Assembly: GCA_030629925.1 (NCBI GenBank)
Contig: DAOVOB010000010.1
Span: 1 to 14,349, forward strand
DNA: 14,349 nt
From: Fidelibacterota bacterium
GTDB lineage: Bacteria; Fidelibacterota; Fidelibacteria; Fidelibacterales; Fidelibacteraceae
Direction of reading: 5' to 3'
The notes under the pieces: model-generated
What the model saw: only the letters and a program-made list of their open reading frames with translations
Told to the model about the DNA's origin: nothing
Database searches by the model: none
Program-made: the position numbers and the translations under genes
In this document: in pieces, positions 1 through 8,396 of the stretch
Position numbering within the stretch: the stretch's first letter is position 1
Layout of the letters: each line of letters opens with the position of its first letter

Positions 1-1
1 G

Positions 2-469
2 ACATCATATGATAAAGGTGATCCGAGAACAGGATTATTATCATTAGAATCCTCACAATTGGAAAACCGTATTACTGTGGTGACCGGTCAGCAAGCGATT
101 GATGATGAAATGACAAAAGTCGGTGTTTACCCCAATCCTTACCGCGTTAATGCCGTTTGGGATGGAGCAGGAGTTAGGGATCGTATGATCTGGTTCACCG
201 GACTTCCTGATGAATCAACTATACGAATTTTTACTATCTCAGGAGAATTGGTAAAAACGATAGAACACAGTTCATCAACATATTCAGGGAATGATACAAG
301 AAGACTTCAAGAGGGTCTTGGTTCAAGTAGTGTATATTCCGGTGGAGAGCATGCTTGGGATATTATTACTGAGGATGATCAGGCATTGGCAACGGGAATG
401 TATATTTTTGCTGTAGAAAATAATGCTACCGGTTATATAAAAACCGGGCGTTTTTTAGTCATAAAATAG
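2..469 (+). CDS. C-terminal part of a large secreted protein with a FlgD/T9SS-like C-terminal beta domain (5' end outside window)
   Basis: The reading frame is open from base 2 to the TAG at 467-469, so this is the tail of a gene beginning upstream. The TTG at 59 could act as a start but nothing supports it. The last ~110 residues form a beta-rich domain: a YPNPYRV motif, the strand-like segments TIRIFTISGELVKTIE, a GGEHAWDI segment, then LATGMYIFAVE and a basic GRFLVIK end. This order (YPNP, then a GELV-type hairpin, W-D, then GMY) matches the FlgD-like / type IX secretion C-terminal domains of FCB-group exported proteins. Such domains direct passage across the outer membrane and surface anchoring; that role is inferred here. 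The following gene starts 23 nt downstream behind a good Shine-Dalgarno, so the two are probably co-transcribed. The N-terminal function cannot be seen. Confidence 0.8.
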   Translation, partial: TSYDKGDPRTGLLSLESSQLENRITVVTGQQAIDDEMTKVGVYPNPYRVNAVWDGAGVRDRMIWFTGLPDESTIRIFTISGELVKTIEHSSSTYSGNDTRRLQEGLGSSSVYSGGEHAWDIITEDDQALATGMYIFAVENNATGYIKTGRFLVIK

Positions 470-492
470 AATTCAAATCAAGGAGAAAAAAG

Positions 493-3141
493 ATGAAAAA
501 ATTGCTAATCATTGCATTGGCACTCCTCCTGACCGGTGCCGCATTTGCGACCACGATCAGAGACATTCAGTTTACTGCTGATTCTACTGGAGATTCGCCA
601 ATGAAAGATCAGGTTGTAACGGTATCCGGTATTGTTACCGGTGAACCTTATGCATTTGGTGGTTCAAAAATGTACATTCAGGATGGAGTCGGTGCCTGGA
701 ATGGTATCTATGTCTATCTTGGTACAAACATCAATAATCTTGTTGGCGATACTGTCATTGTTGCTGAAGGTGATTCAGTGACCATTACAGGTACAGCTGC
801 AGAATATTACGGGTTAACTCAAATTAAAGATGTTACAGCACTTACACTTGATTCTGCCGGCGTTGGATGCCCGGCACCTGTAGTCATCACAGCAGCTCAA
901 GCTAATATGGAAGATTATGAAGGTTGTTTGGTACGTCTGCTTGATGTTGAAATTTCAAATCCCGATGCCGGTTACGGTGAATGGGAAATTGCAGATACAA
1001 CTGATACCGTCGGTGTTGATGATGACGGTAATGCAGCTTACTACTTCTGGCCGGATGAATATGACAGTCTTATTTCAATTACCGGTTTGATGACTTATTC
1101 CTACAGTGCTTTCAAAGTAACACCTCGTCTTGCATGGGATATCATTGAAGGTCCTCTGACAGGTGGAACAAAAGTTTACGCCCGTATTCAGCGTATCCAG
1201 CAGGTTCGTTATTCAGATCTTCTGAAAACACCTGCAGATGCCGCATCTGATATATCATATATGGTTAACCCGGATACAACTATTTATCTTAAGGCTATTG
1301 TAACCATGCCTACCGGTTTAAGTTATGCCGGTGATGGTGTTAAATTTATCATGTCCGATGTTCATGGCGGTCCCTGGAGTGCGATCTTATCGTACAACGA
1401 GGATGCTTCTTTATATCCCGATATGTTTGCCGGTGATCTGATTGAGATGGGTGGTTATATCGATGAATACTCTACATCTCCTTCTAACATGACCGAACTC
1501 TTTTTAGTTGGTGATGTCAACTTACTGGGTATTGCAGACCTGCCTGATACTGCAGTTATAACAACCGGCGATCTACGTGTTCCAATTACAGCTGAACAAT
1601 GGGGTAATGTTATTGTTCGTATCGAAAAGGCCTTAGTAGTAAAAAATTCACTTCCTTTTGAAATCCTGGGTATTGATGATGGAAGCGGGTTAGCACTGGT
1701 TGATGCTGATTCCGATAGTTTGGACGACTATGTAGCTCCTCCTATCCTTACACCCATTGAATCCATTACAGGTTGGTTGTATCATCATTACGGTTCATAT
1801 GCAGACTCAACATCATATAAACTTTGCCCTCTTTATAAAGAAGACATCGTTTTGGGTGAAGGTCCTGCCATGTTACTCTTCGCAAGTCGTGCTCCTGCCG
1901 GTATCCCAACATCAGCACAAAGCGTTGTTGCTTCGGTAACAATTTCCACTTTAAGAACTGTTGATACGGCAAAAGTATTTTATAAAATTAATGATGGTGC
2001 AATCGCAAGTGTTGATATGATCGAAGGTACAAGTAATGTTTGGTCAGGTACTATCCCGGCACAAGCAAATGGCGCGATCGTTGAATACTATTATTATGTT
2101 GTAGATGATTCATCTGATGTTTCAGCATTACCAAGTAATTATGAAGAAGCATTTTTTACATATAAAGTCTTGGACGGTGATCCTACAGTATATGATATTC
2201 AATACACACATGCCGAAAGTGGCTTAAGTCCCCTACATGGTTGTAGTGTGACCTTTGATGCCTATTTAACTATGGAAGGTGTCCTCGCAGCAAACTTTAA
2301 AGATGATGCAGGTAAAGGCGCAATTACTGTTGCCAGTGCTCAAGGTGCATGGAATAGTGTTTGGGTTCTTGCTGATCCTTCTGCTCTTGCCGCTTTACAC
2401 GAAGGTGCCATTGTTACTGTTTCTGGTGTAGTTGATGATGACCATGAAGCTTATTGGGCATATCAGACTAATACCTATGTTGTCGGTACAGTTACATTAA
2501 AGCTACAAGATGCACCCATGGCTCCTACAGCTGTAACTCTAGCTGATCTTGCGGCTAACCCTGAATCATTCGAAGGTGTTTTTATTGAAATCTCAGATGA
2601 CGCCGGGATTGGTTCAATTAACTCATATGATCTTACTCTGACAGATGGAGTTTCTTCATTCTTGCTTGACGATGATCTGGTTGCAGATTCTGTTCTGGAT
2701 ATCAATTATCAGGAAAATGCTATTGTGGGCGGAATAGATACTTTAGTTGCCGGCGATACCCTAAGCAATGTTATGGGTGTTGTTTTGTACAGCTATGGTT
2801 CTATCAAGATCGAAGTTCGTAAAGTTGATGATATTACCATCAAGCCTGTTGTTGAACCCGGCATTGCCGATGTTCCGGATAACTTCGTTCTGCATCAGAA
2901 CTATCCGAACCCATTTAACCCCGTTACAACCATTCGTTTCGACCTCGCAAAAGCCACAGACGTTAAATTAACGATCTATGATATCAGCGGACGTCGTGTT
3001 CAAGAATTGGTTAATTCAAGCATGAATGCCGGATCTTATGATCTACGCTGGAATGCCGGTCATCTATCTTCAGGTATGTATCTATACCGGATCGAAACCC
3101 CGGAATTCACAGCAACGAATAAATTATTACTCTTGAAATAA
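493..3141 (+). CDS. Secreted modular protein with three OB-like repeat modules, an Ig-like domain and a T9SS-type sorting domain
   Basis: The ATG is preceded by AGGAG at 481-485. Residues 1-19 are a signal peptide (MKK, hydrophobic core, AFA cleavage site). The body appears to hold three related beta-rich modules at about 22-220, 228-453 and 565-783. Modules 1 and 3 open with similar DIQFT / DIQYT strings followed by a VTVSG-like strand and a short segment around GAWN. This layout resembles the OB-fold or DUF5689-like domains found next to extracellular nuclease and lamin-tail domains in Bacteroidetes-type proteins, but no nuclease residues are recognisable. An Ig/FN3-like domain lies at about 458-560. 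Residues 797-882 are a classic C-terminal sorting domain with NYPNPFNPVTTIRF, YDISGRRV, LRWNAG and GMYLYRI, ending in LLLK. Family knowledge predicts export by Sec and then a type IX-like machine, with the last domain removed at the surface. Binding partner or enzymatic role is unknown. It is followed closely by a GC-rich hairpin. Confidence 0.85.
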   Translation: MKKLLIIALALLLTGAAFATTIRDIQFTADSTGDSPMKDQVVTVSGIVTGEPYAFGGSKMYIQDGVGAWNGIYVYLGTNINNLVGDTVIVAEGDSVTITGTAAEYYGLTQIKDVTALTLDSAGVGCPAPVVITAAQANMEDYEGCLVRLLDVEISNPDAGYGEWEIADTTDTVGVDDDGNAAYYFWPDEYDSLISITGLMTYSYSAFKVTPRLAWDIIEGPLTGGTKVYARIQRIQQVRYSDLLKTPADAASDISYMVNPDTTIYLKAIVTMPTGLSYAGDGVKFIMSDVHGGPWSAILSYNEDASLYPDMFAGDLIEMGGYIDEYSTSPSNMTELFLVGDVNLLGIADLPDTAVITTGDLRVPITAEQWGNVIVRIEKALVVKNSLPFEILGIDDGSGLALVDADSDSLDDYVAPPILTPIESITGWLYHHYGSYADSTSYKLCPLYKEDIVLGEGPAMLLFASRAPAGIPTSAQSVVASVTISTLRTVDTAKVFYKINDGAIASVDMIEGTSNVWSGTIPAQANGAIVEYYYYVVDDSSDVSALPSNYEEAFFTYKVLDGDPTVYDIQYTHAESGLSPLHGCSVTFDAYLTMEGVLAANFKDDAGKGAITVASAQGAWNSVWVLADPSALAALHEGAIVTVSGVVDDDHEAYWAYQTNTYVVGTVTLKLQDAPMAPTAVTLADLAANPESFEGVFIEISDDAGIGSINSYDLTLTDGVSSFLLDDDLVADSVLDINYQENAIVGGIDTLVAGDTLSNVMGVVLYSYGSIKIEVRKVDDITIKPVVEPGIADVPDNFVLHQNYPNPFNPVTTIRFDLAKATDVKLTIYDISGRRVQELVNSSMNAGSYDLRWNAGHLSSGMYLYRIETPEFTATNKLLLLK

Positions 3142-3155
3142 AAGGTAATTACTTG

Positions 3156-3179
3156 CCCGCCCCGAGTGATCGGGGCGGG
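3156..3179 (+). terminator. GC-rich perfect hairpin after the 882-aa protein gene
   Basis: Left arm CCCGCCCCGA (3156-3165), loop GTGA (3166-3169) and right arm TCGGGGCGGG (3170-3179) form a perfect 10-bp stem 14 nt after the stop codon. The stem is much GC-richer than its surroundings. It is not followed by a clean T tract (TTATAAAAAAG), and the next ATG is only 15 nt beyond it. It may act as an incomplete terminator, as a 3' stabiliser of the upstream message, or as a structure limiting translation of the next gene. Which one cannot be decided from the sequence. Confidence 0.6.
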
Positions 3180-3194
3180 TTATAAAAAAGAAAA

Positions 3195-4727
3195 ATGAAT
3201 AAAATAAAGCGAACAATATTTTCAATTATACTAGCAGTTGTACTGTTGGGTTTGGCAGCATGTAATTTATTTCACCCACCCCTGCCACCATCAACAGCCG
3301 AAAACTTGCCGCCTGAAACACATATTTCATTTTTCTATCATCCCGATACAACACTGGGCCCTGGTGACTATTGGGTAAATAAAGGTGACACCACTTGGGT
3401 GCTTGATACCTTGATTATGGGTCTTGATACAACCGTTTCCGTTCAGGAAGTTAATTGGTGGGGCGATGATCCGGATGGAAATGTCATTGGTTATTATTAT
3501 CGCTGGTCATACATGGATTCAGCAATTTTTACTCAGGACGAATCAGCACTATTTTATTTGCCACTCAGAACTCAATTTGATATTTATTCTTTTCATGTTC
3601 AAGCTGTCGATAACGACAGTTTAATGGATCCCACAGCGGCTATAGCTTCATTTCCTGTTTTCAATTCACCTCCCGAAGTAGAATGGAAGCTGAATTCACT
3701 TCCGATAAGTACAAGAGAAAAAGATTCTGTACATTATTCTTTTACTCATCATTCTTTCTATTGGGATATTTCCGATATTGATGGTGAAGAAACCATCACG
3801 GAAATTTATTACGCCCTTGATGATACATCAAGCTGGACAAAGTTGGACGGAACTGTTAGAGATGTTATGCTTACAGATATCACCCCCGGTAAACATAATA
3901 TTTATCTCAAAGTTAAAGATATTGCAGGTGCAAAAAGCAATGTAATAACTTTTCCAGATCGAAATAGTGACGAATCTGAGATCTTAGTTTGGGAAGTTGT
4001 AGAGCCAATTGGTGATATTTTGATCGTTAATGATTTCGCAGGAGATCAAGTAGAATATACACACCAAAATCTATTTACGGGTATTTTTGACGGAGTGCTT
4101 GGAAGCAATAGTTATTCTGTGTGGGGAATTGGCAGCAATATTGTGAACACTGCAAATACAATTCCTTACTCACCTATTGATATTGAGTTTAATCTCAGTA
4201 GTTTTTCCAAAGTATTTTGGTTTACATTCCAAGGCTCAAACAACCTTAATGATGCTTCTTTAGCTTTAACAAGATTTATTGCAGACGGCGGAACATTATT
4301 AATGAATAATGCACAAAAAGTTGCTCCAGAAAGTCGACCGGACACGATCTGGACCTTTACAGATATTGATACGGTATATCAATATAGTTCTACGGGAAGG
4401 ATCTGGCCAGGGATTAATATTGAGGGAAATTGGGGCGATACAACCCTGAATAACAAACTTGAATTACAAGTGGAATATACTATGGCTGATAAGCTATATG
4501 CAGTAGTGCCCGGAAGTTCTTCCACTCTTAGATATCATTTTGCTCATGATTCATTAGATACAGGGACGGGTCGCTTAAAAAGTGACTATACGGGTACTCC
4601 ACCGGTCATGATCGAAACACCCATTGGAGATGGGCTATGTTATTATATGTCGATCCCACTTTATTTCTTAAATGGGAATGGTAATTTAGACGAGCTTTTT
4701 AAACATGTTTTTGAATTAGATGAATAA
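3195..4727 (+). CDS. Predicted outer-membrane lipoprotein with Ig-like domains and a C-terminal glutamine-amidotransferase-like fold
   Basis: The N-terminus is a lipoprotein signal: basic MNKIKR, hydrophobic core and a lipobox LAAC with Cys23 as the lipidation site, followed by a proline-rich linker. Residues ~85-155 look like an Ig/FN3-like domain (WWGDDPDGNVIGYYYRW, then FHVQAVDN). A second such domain is at ~165-255 (YWDISDIDGEETI, YLKVKDIAGAKS). From ~272 to the end the pattern changes to alternating strands and helices: GDILIVND, a long variable stretch, FSKVFWFTFQ, then LTRFIADGGTLLMNN. This resembles the class-I glutamine-amidotransferase-like fold seen in other secreted FCB proteins, but no Cys-His catalytic pair is evident, so a non-catalytic role is likely. 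No strong Shine-Dalgarno precedes the ATG; only an A-rich stretch and the GC-rich hairpin do. The 3' end overlaps the TonB-dependent receptor start by 8 nt. Placement before a receptor suggests a surface partner (inference). I do not recognise a named family. Confidence 0.75.
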   Translation: MNKIKRTIFSIILAVVLLGLAACNLFHPPLPPSTAENLPPETHISFFYHPDTTLGPGDYWVNKGDTTWVLDTLIMGLDTTVSVQEVNWWGDDPDGNVIGYYYRWSYMDSAIFTQDESALFYLPLRTQFDIYSFHVQAVDNDSLMDPTAAIASFPVFNSPPEVEWKLNSLPISTREKDSVHYSFTHHSFYWDISDIDGEETITEIYYALDDTSSWTKLDGTVRDVMLTDITPGKHNIYLKVKDIAGAKSNVITFPDRNSDESEILVWEVVEPIGDILIVNDFAGDQVEYTHQNLFTGIFDGVLGSNSYSVWGIGSNIVNTANTIPYSPIDIEFNLSSFSKVFWFTFQGSNNLNDASLALTRFIADGGTLLMNNAQKVAPESRPDTIWTFTDIDTVYQYSSTGRIWPGINIEGNWGDTTLNNKLELQVEYTMADKLYAVVPGSSSTLRYHFAHDSLDTGTGRLKSDYTGTPPVMIETPIGDGLCYYMSIPLYFLNGNGNLDELFKHVFELDE

Positions 4728-7431
4728 AATGAGAAAAATACTACAATACATTGCGGTTTTCATTTTAATGAGCTTTACTGTATTTGCGCATGCAGCTACG
4801 ATCCGCGGAGTCGTTATAGACGCCGAAACGAAAGAGCCTATGGCGGGAGTTAATATCATCCTGAGAGGTACATATTACGGTGCCGCCACCTCCATGGACG
4901 GATCTTTTACCGTTACGGGTATGGGCGAAGGTACTTATGATATGATGGTATCCATGATTGGTTATAAACAGCATATGCATGGTGGAATCGAGTTAAAAGA
5001 AGGCGATAATATCCGTATGGATATTGCTCTTGAAACTACGGTTCTTGCGCTGGGTGAAGATGTTATTGTTGTTGGTGAGAAACCTTTGATCGATGCTACT
5101 TCAACAGCCTCATCCGTCACTGTTTCAGCTGATGATCTTATGGGCAAGATCGTGGAAAGCGTTGCGGATATCGTTGGTCAACAGGCCGGTGTATCCACAT
5201 CGAACAATGAGATCCATATTCGTGGTGGACGTGTAGATGAAAGTCAATTCATTGTTGACGGACTTTCCATTAAAGATCCTTTAACAGGCAAAACATCAAG
5301 TTTATACGTAAATCCAAATGCTATTGAAGAACTTGAGATTATTACCGGTGGTTTTAACGCCGAATATGGTCAAGCTATGTCCGGTATTATTGATGTTAAA
5401 CTTAAAGAGGGTGCTGCTAATCTTGAGGGTTCCTTCGGTTATAAAACAGATCAGATATTTGGTGCCAATAGTTTATCAACAGATAATGTTGAATTCACTT
5501 TAGGTGGACCTATCACAAAGGGAAACAGCAAATTATTACCCGGTTATCTCTCATATTTTGTAAGTGCTTACCTTTTTCTCTCCGATTCTTATTTACCCGG
5601 ATCGAATCAAATATATCCCTATCGTGAATGGATGAATGCTTTTACTACTCGTCAGGAAAATAATCTTTCCACTATGGCAAAGCTCTCTTGGAATCTCCGG
5701 CAAAAATATAAATTTTCTATCTCCTACAATCAATCTGCCAGAGTTAATCAGGGATACTTTACAAGCGGTTCTTATCCCTATGCTTATCAGAACATCCTAG
5801 ATAATTATCCAACCAGCACACAGGAATCCAAAGTCATAAATGCCCTATGGACACATACGATCAACCCGAAATTATTCTATACGGTCAATGCCGGTTATTT
5901 CTTTACATCTTTCCATAAGGCGGTTCAAAATAAGCATTGGACTGAATATGAAGAAATTCTTGATATTGACCCCAATGAATATTTAACAAGAGATGAATTT
6001 GGGAATGTTGTTGTTTTTACAGGTGATGAATTTTGGGATCATGGCGATGCACCTTATTGGTATGATTACTGGAGTAAAAATTATACTCTCTCAACCAATT
6101 TTACCTATCATCCAAGTACAAAACACAAAATGAAAGCAGGTCTTATACATCGTTTTACAGAAATGCAGATAGTTGATATCTACAAACCCTGGCTCGGCTC
6201 CGGATTAGGCGAAAGTTACGATTATTATAATGTCAAACCTTCTGACGGCTCAATTTACCTTCAAGATAAGATCACCTTTGAAGGCATGATAGCCAATATC
6301 GGTATACGTTATGATTATTGGTTTATTGGTAAAGAAATTACAGAAGCTATGATGGACCCGGATCTATTAACGATTACTCAAGCCGGACGTGAACGTTATT
6401 TTGAAGAAACCGGTAATTTATTCGGTGCAAGATTTAAAGGCCACGTAAGTCCGCGTCTGGGTATCTCCCACCCTGTCACCGACAATGATGTACTTTATTT
6501 TAATTACGGACATTTTTCACAGCTTCCGACTTACAACTATGTTTATGCAAAATTAAATACGGTATCGGATAACCCTTACAGTCTTATCGGTAACCCGAAT
6601 CTTGATCCCAAGACAACCGTTGCATACGAAATTGGTTTAAAGCATAAATTCTCGGCAGCATCCGCTATTGAATTTAAAGCTTACTATAAAGATATGTTCG
6701 ATTATGAAACAGCTCAGACGATCACTTCTTTTAATCCTCTGCTCGGGAACTACAGCCTAATGATGTACCTGAATATGGATTATGCTCGTTCGTACGGACT
6801 TGAATTCATGTTCAGACAAACAGCTGGTCGTTTCTTTAGCGGAGATGCTTCATTTACCTATTCTGTTACGACAGGTAAGAGTTCCAGTCCCGATGATAAC
6901 GTTCTTGTTGAAGCAGGTATGATCCCTGAAAAGCCTTTGACCGAGAACTATCTCAGCTGGGATGAACCTTTCCGTTTGATCGGAAATTTGAGATTTCATA
7001 TGTATGAAGACAATGTTTCTCCCTGGATAAATAACTGGTCACTCAATGCTCATATTGAAGCACAATCCGGACGTCGCTATACCGAAAGCATCGTTCAAGA
7101 TACCGTGATTACCGCCGATGGTACTATTTGGTATATCGGAACCTCACGAAGTGATAATCCCTACGGTGAGATCGCTGATCCTTATATTACAGTTGACCTG
7201 AAATTCAGCAAGAATTTTTATTATAAGAGTTTGACATACGGCTTCTATGTAGATGCACAAAACTTATTTAACTATAAAGTCCCCAGAAGAATCAATCCTT
7301 TTACCGGTCAGCCTTATGATCCCGGTGAGATTATTTCATACTCCTATTTTGGTGGAAGAAATCCCAATGATGATCCTTCACGATATTATGCACCGAGACA
7401 GATCATGCTCGGAATCTTTTTAAGGTTTTAA
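4720..7431 (+). CDS. TonB-dependent outer-membrane receptor with carboxypeptidase-regulatory-like N-terminal domain
   Basis: It has a signal peptide to about residue 26 (AHA). It continues with a carboxypeptidase-regulatory-like beta sandwich at ~27-106 (TIRGVVIDAETKEPMAGVNI, then SMDGSFTVTGMGEGTY). A short VIVV stretch at ~115-118 could serve as a TonB box. The plug domain spans ~120-230, with the characteristic IHIRGGRVDESQFIVDG, IEELEIITGGFNAEYGQAMSGI and VKLKEG strings. The rest is a ~670-residue beta barrel ending in LGIFLRF with a terminal Phe, typical of outer-membrane proteins. The family imports large or scarce substrates using TonB-ExbBD energy; the ligand here is unknown. No SusD-type gene accompanies it. 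The start overlaps the preceding lipoprotein gene by 8 nt; an alternative ATG three codons in (4729) begins just after that gene's stop. The downstream gene starts on the last base of the stop codon (TAATG). Confidence 0.93.
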   Translation: MNKMRKILQYIAVFILMSFTVFAHAATIRGVVIDAETKEPMAGVNIILRGTYYGAATSMDGSFTVTGMGEGTYDMMVSMIGYKQHMHGGIELKEGDNIRMDIALETTVLALGEDVIVVGEKPLIDATSTASSVTVSADDLMGKIVESVADIVGQQAGVSTSNNEIHIRGGRVDESQFIVDGLSIKDPLTGKTSSLYVNPNAIEELEIITGGFNAEYGQAMSGIIDVKLKEGAANLEGSFGYKTDQIFGANSLSTDNVEFTLGGPITKGNSKLLPGYLSYFVSAYLFLSDSYLPGSNQIYPYREWMNAFTTRQENNLSTMAKLSWNLRQKYKFSISYNQSARVNQGYFTSGSYPYAYQNILDNYPTSTQESKVINALWTHTINPKLFYTVNAGYFFTSFHKAVQNKHWTEYEEILDIDPNEYLTRDEFGNVVVFTGDEFWDHGDAPYWYDYWSKNYTLSTNFTYHPSTKHKMKAGLIHRFTEMQIVDIYKPWLGSGLGESYDYYNVKPSDGSIYLQDKITFEGMIANIGIRYDYWFIGKEITEAMMDPDLLTITQAGRERYFEETGNLFGARFKGHVSPRLGISHPVTDNDVLYFNYGHFSQLPTYNYVYAKLNTVSDNPYSLIGNPNLDPKTTVAYEIGLKHKFSAASAIEFKAYYKDMFDYETAQTITSFNPLLGNYSLMMYLNMDYARSYGLEFMFRQTAGRFFSGDASFTYSVTTGKSSSPDDNVLVEAGMIPEKPLTENYLSWDEPFRLIGNLRFHMYEDNVSPWINNWSLNAHIEAQSGRRYTESIVQDTVITADGTIWYIGTSRSDNPYGEIADPYITVDLKFSKNFYYKSLTYGFYVDAQNLFNYKVPRRINPFTGQPYDPGEIISYSYFGGRNPNDDPSRYYAPRQIMLGIFLRF

Positions 7432-8396
7432 TGATGAAACGACGCAACATACATATCGCTCTCGCTTTGTTGATGAGCTTCTCAACGGCTTTTGCCGGAC
7501 TTGGCGGCCAACGCGCCGGAACTTCTATCTATAATTTTCTAAAGATCGATCCCTCGGCAATGTCAGGTGGAATGGGTGGCGCTTTTACAGCTATCGTTTC
7601 AGATGCTTCGGTAATTCATTGGAATCCTGCCGTGACAGTCCAATTGGAAGGTACATCTATTGCTCTTTCTCATTTAGATTGGTTTGATGGGATCGGCTAT
7701 GAATATATGGCCATTAGTCACACTTTCGGTTCATGGGCCTTTGGCATGGAGATCGGAGCACTCCACATGGATGCCATGGAGATCACAACAGAATACAAAC
7801 CCTACGGCTCAGGTGAATACTTTACTTATGCAGATTATTATATCGGTATAAATGCTTCTCGTAAAATGAGCGATCGTTTTTCTTTTGGATTTAGCGGACG
7901 TTTTGTACGCGAAGAATATCTTGATCTGGCTACTACTTCTATCGTCATGGATCTTGGGACCTATTACAGGACAGGATTTAAAGATCTTACTCTTGCCGTC
8001 GCATTATTGAATTTCGGTACACCTTCCGGGCCTGCCGGACAATATGAATCATCAGAAGGTGATATGCGAGATTATGCTACATTTTCTCCTCCAACAACTT
8101 TCCATATCGGTTCTTCTATGACCGTATATGAGAATAATTTTATGGATCTACTTGCAACTGTTCAATTGAACCATCCCGTCGATAACGACGAAACATATGT
8201 TCTTGGAATTAATGCGACATTTGTAGATGCAATACAGTTTAGAGCCGGCTACAGTATTGGAAGCGAAATTCCATTCACCATGGGCTTAGGCTTTACAACA
8301 GAACGTTGGAACTCGGGTCTGAAAGTGGATTATGCTTTCCGTCCTCATAAATATCTCGGAATCGTTAACCAAATTCAAATAAGTTATAATTTCTAA
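7431..8396 (+). CDS. PorV/PorQ family outer-membrane barrel protein
   Basis: It starts within the receptor's TAATG stop-start overlap; an in-frame ATG immediately follows (7434). A signal peptide ends near STAFA. The mature protein shows the diagnostic PorV/PorQ opening: AGTSIYNFLKIDPSAMSGGM followed by GGAFTAIVSDASVIHWNPA, then alternating amphipathic strands and a final NQIQISYNF with terminal Phe. Length (321 aa) fits the family. In classical type IX secretion, PorV is the outer-membrane shuttle that takes substrates from the translocon to the sortase. Related barrels are also found beside other outer-membrane assemblies. Placement near a sorting-domain protein and downstream of a TonB-dependent receptor suggests it partners with one of them, which is inference. 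The gene ends in another TAATG overlap. Confidence 0.88.
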   Translation: MMKRRNIHIALALLMSFSTAFAGLGGQRAGTSIYNFLKIDPSAMSGGMGGAFTAIVSDASVIHWNPAVTVQLEGTSIALSHLDWFDGIGYEYMAISHTFGSWAFGMEIGALHMDAMEITTEYKPYGSGEYFTYADYYIGINASRKMSDRFSFGFSGRFVREEYLDLATTSIVMDLGTYYRTGFKDLTLAVALLNFGTPSGPAGQYESSEGDMRDYATFSPPTTFHIGSSMTVYENNFMDLLATVQLNHPVDNDETYVLGINATFVDAIQFRAGYSIGSEIPFTMGLGFTTERWNSGLKVDYAFRPHKYLGIVNQIQISYNF

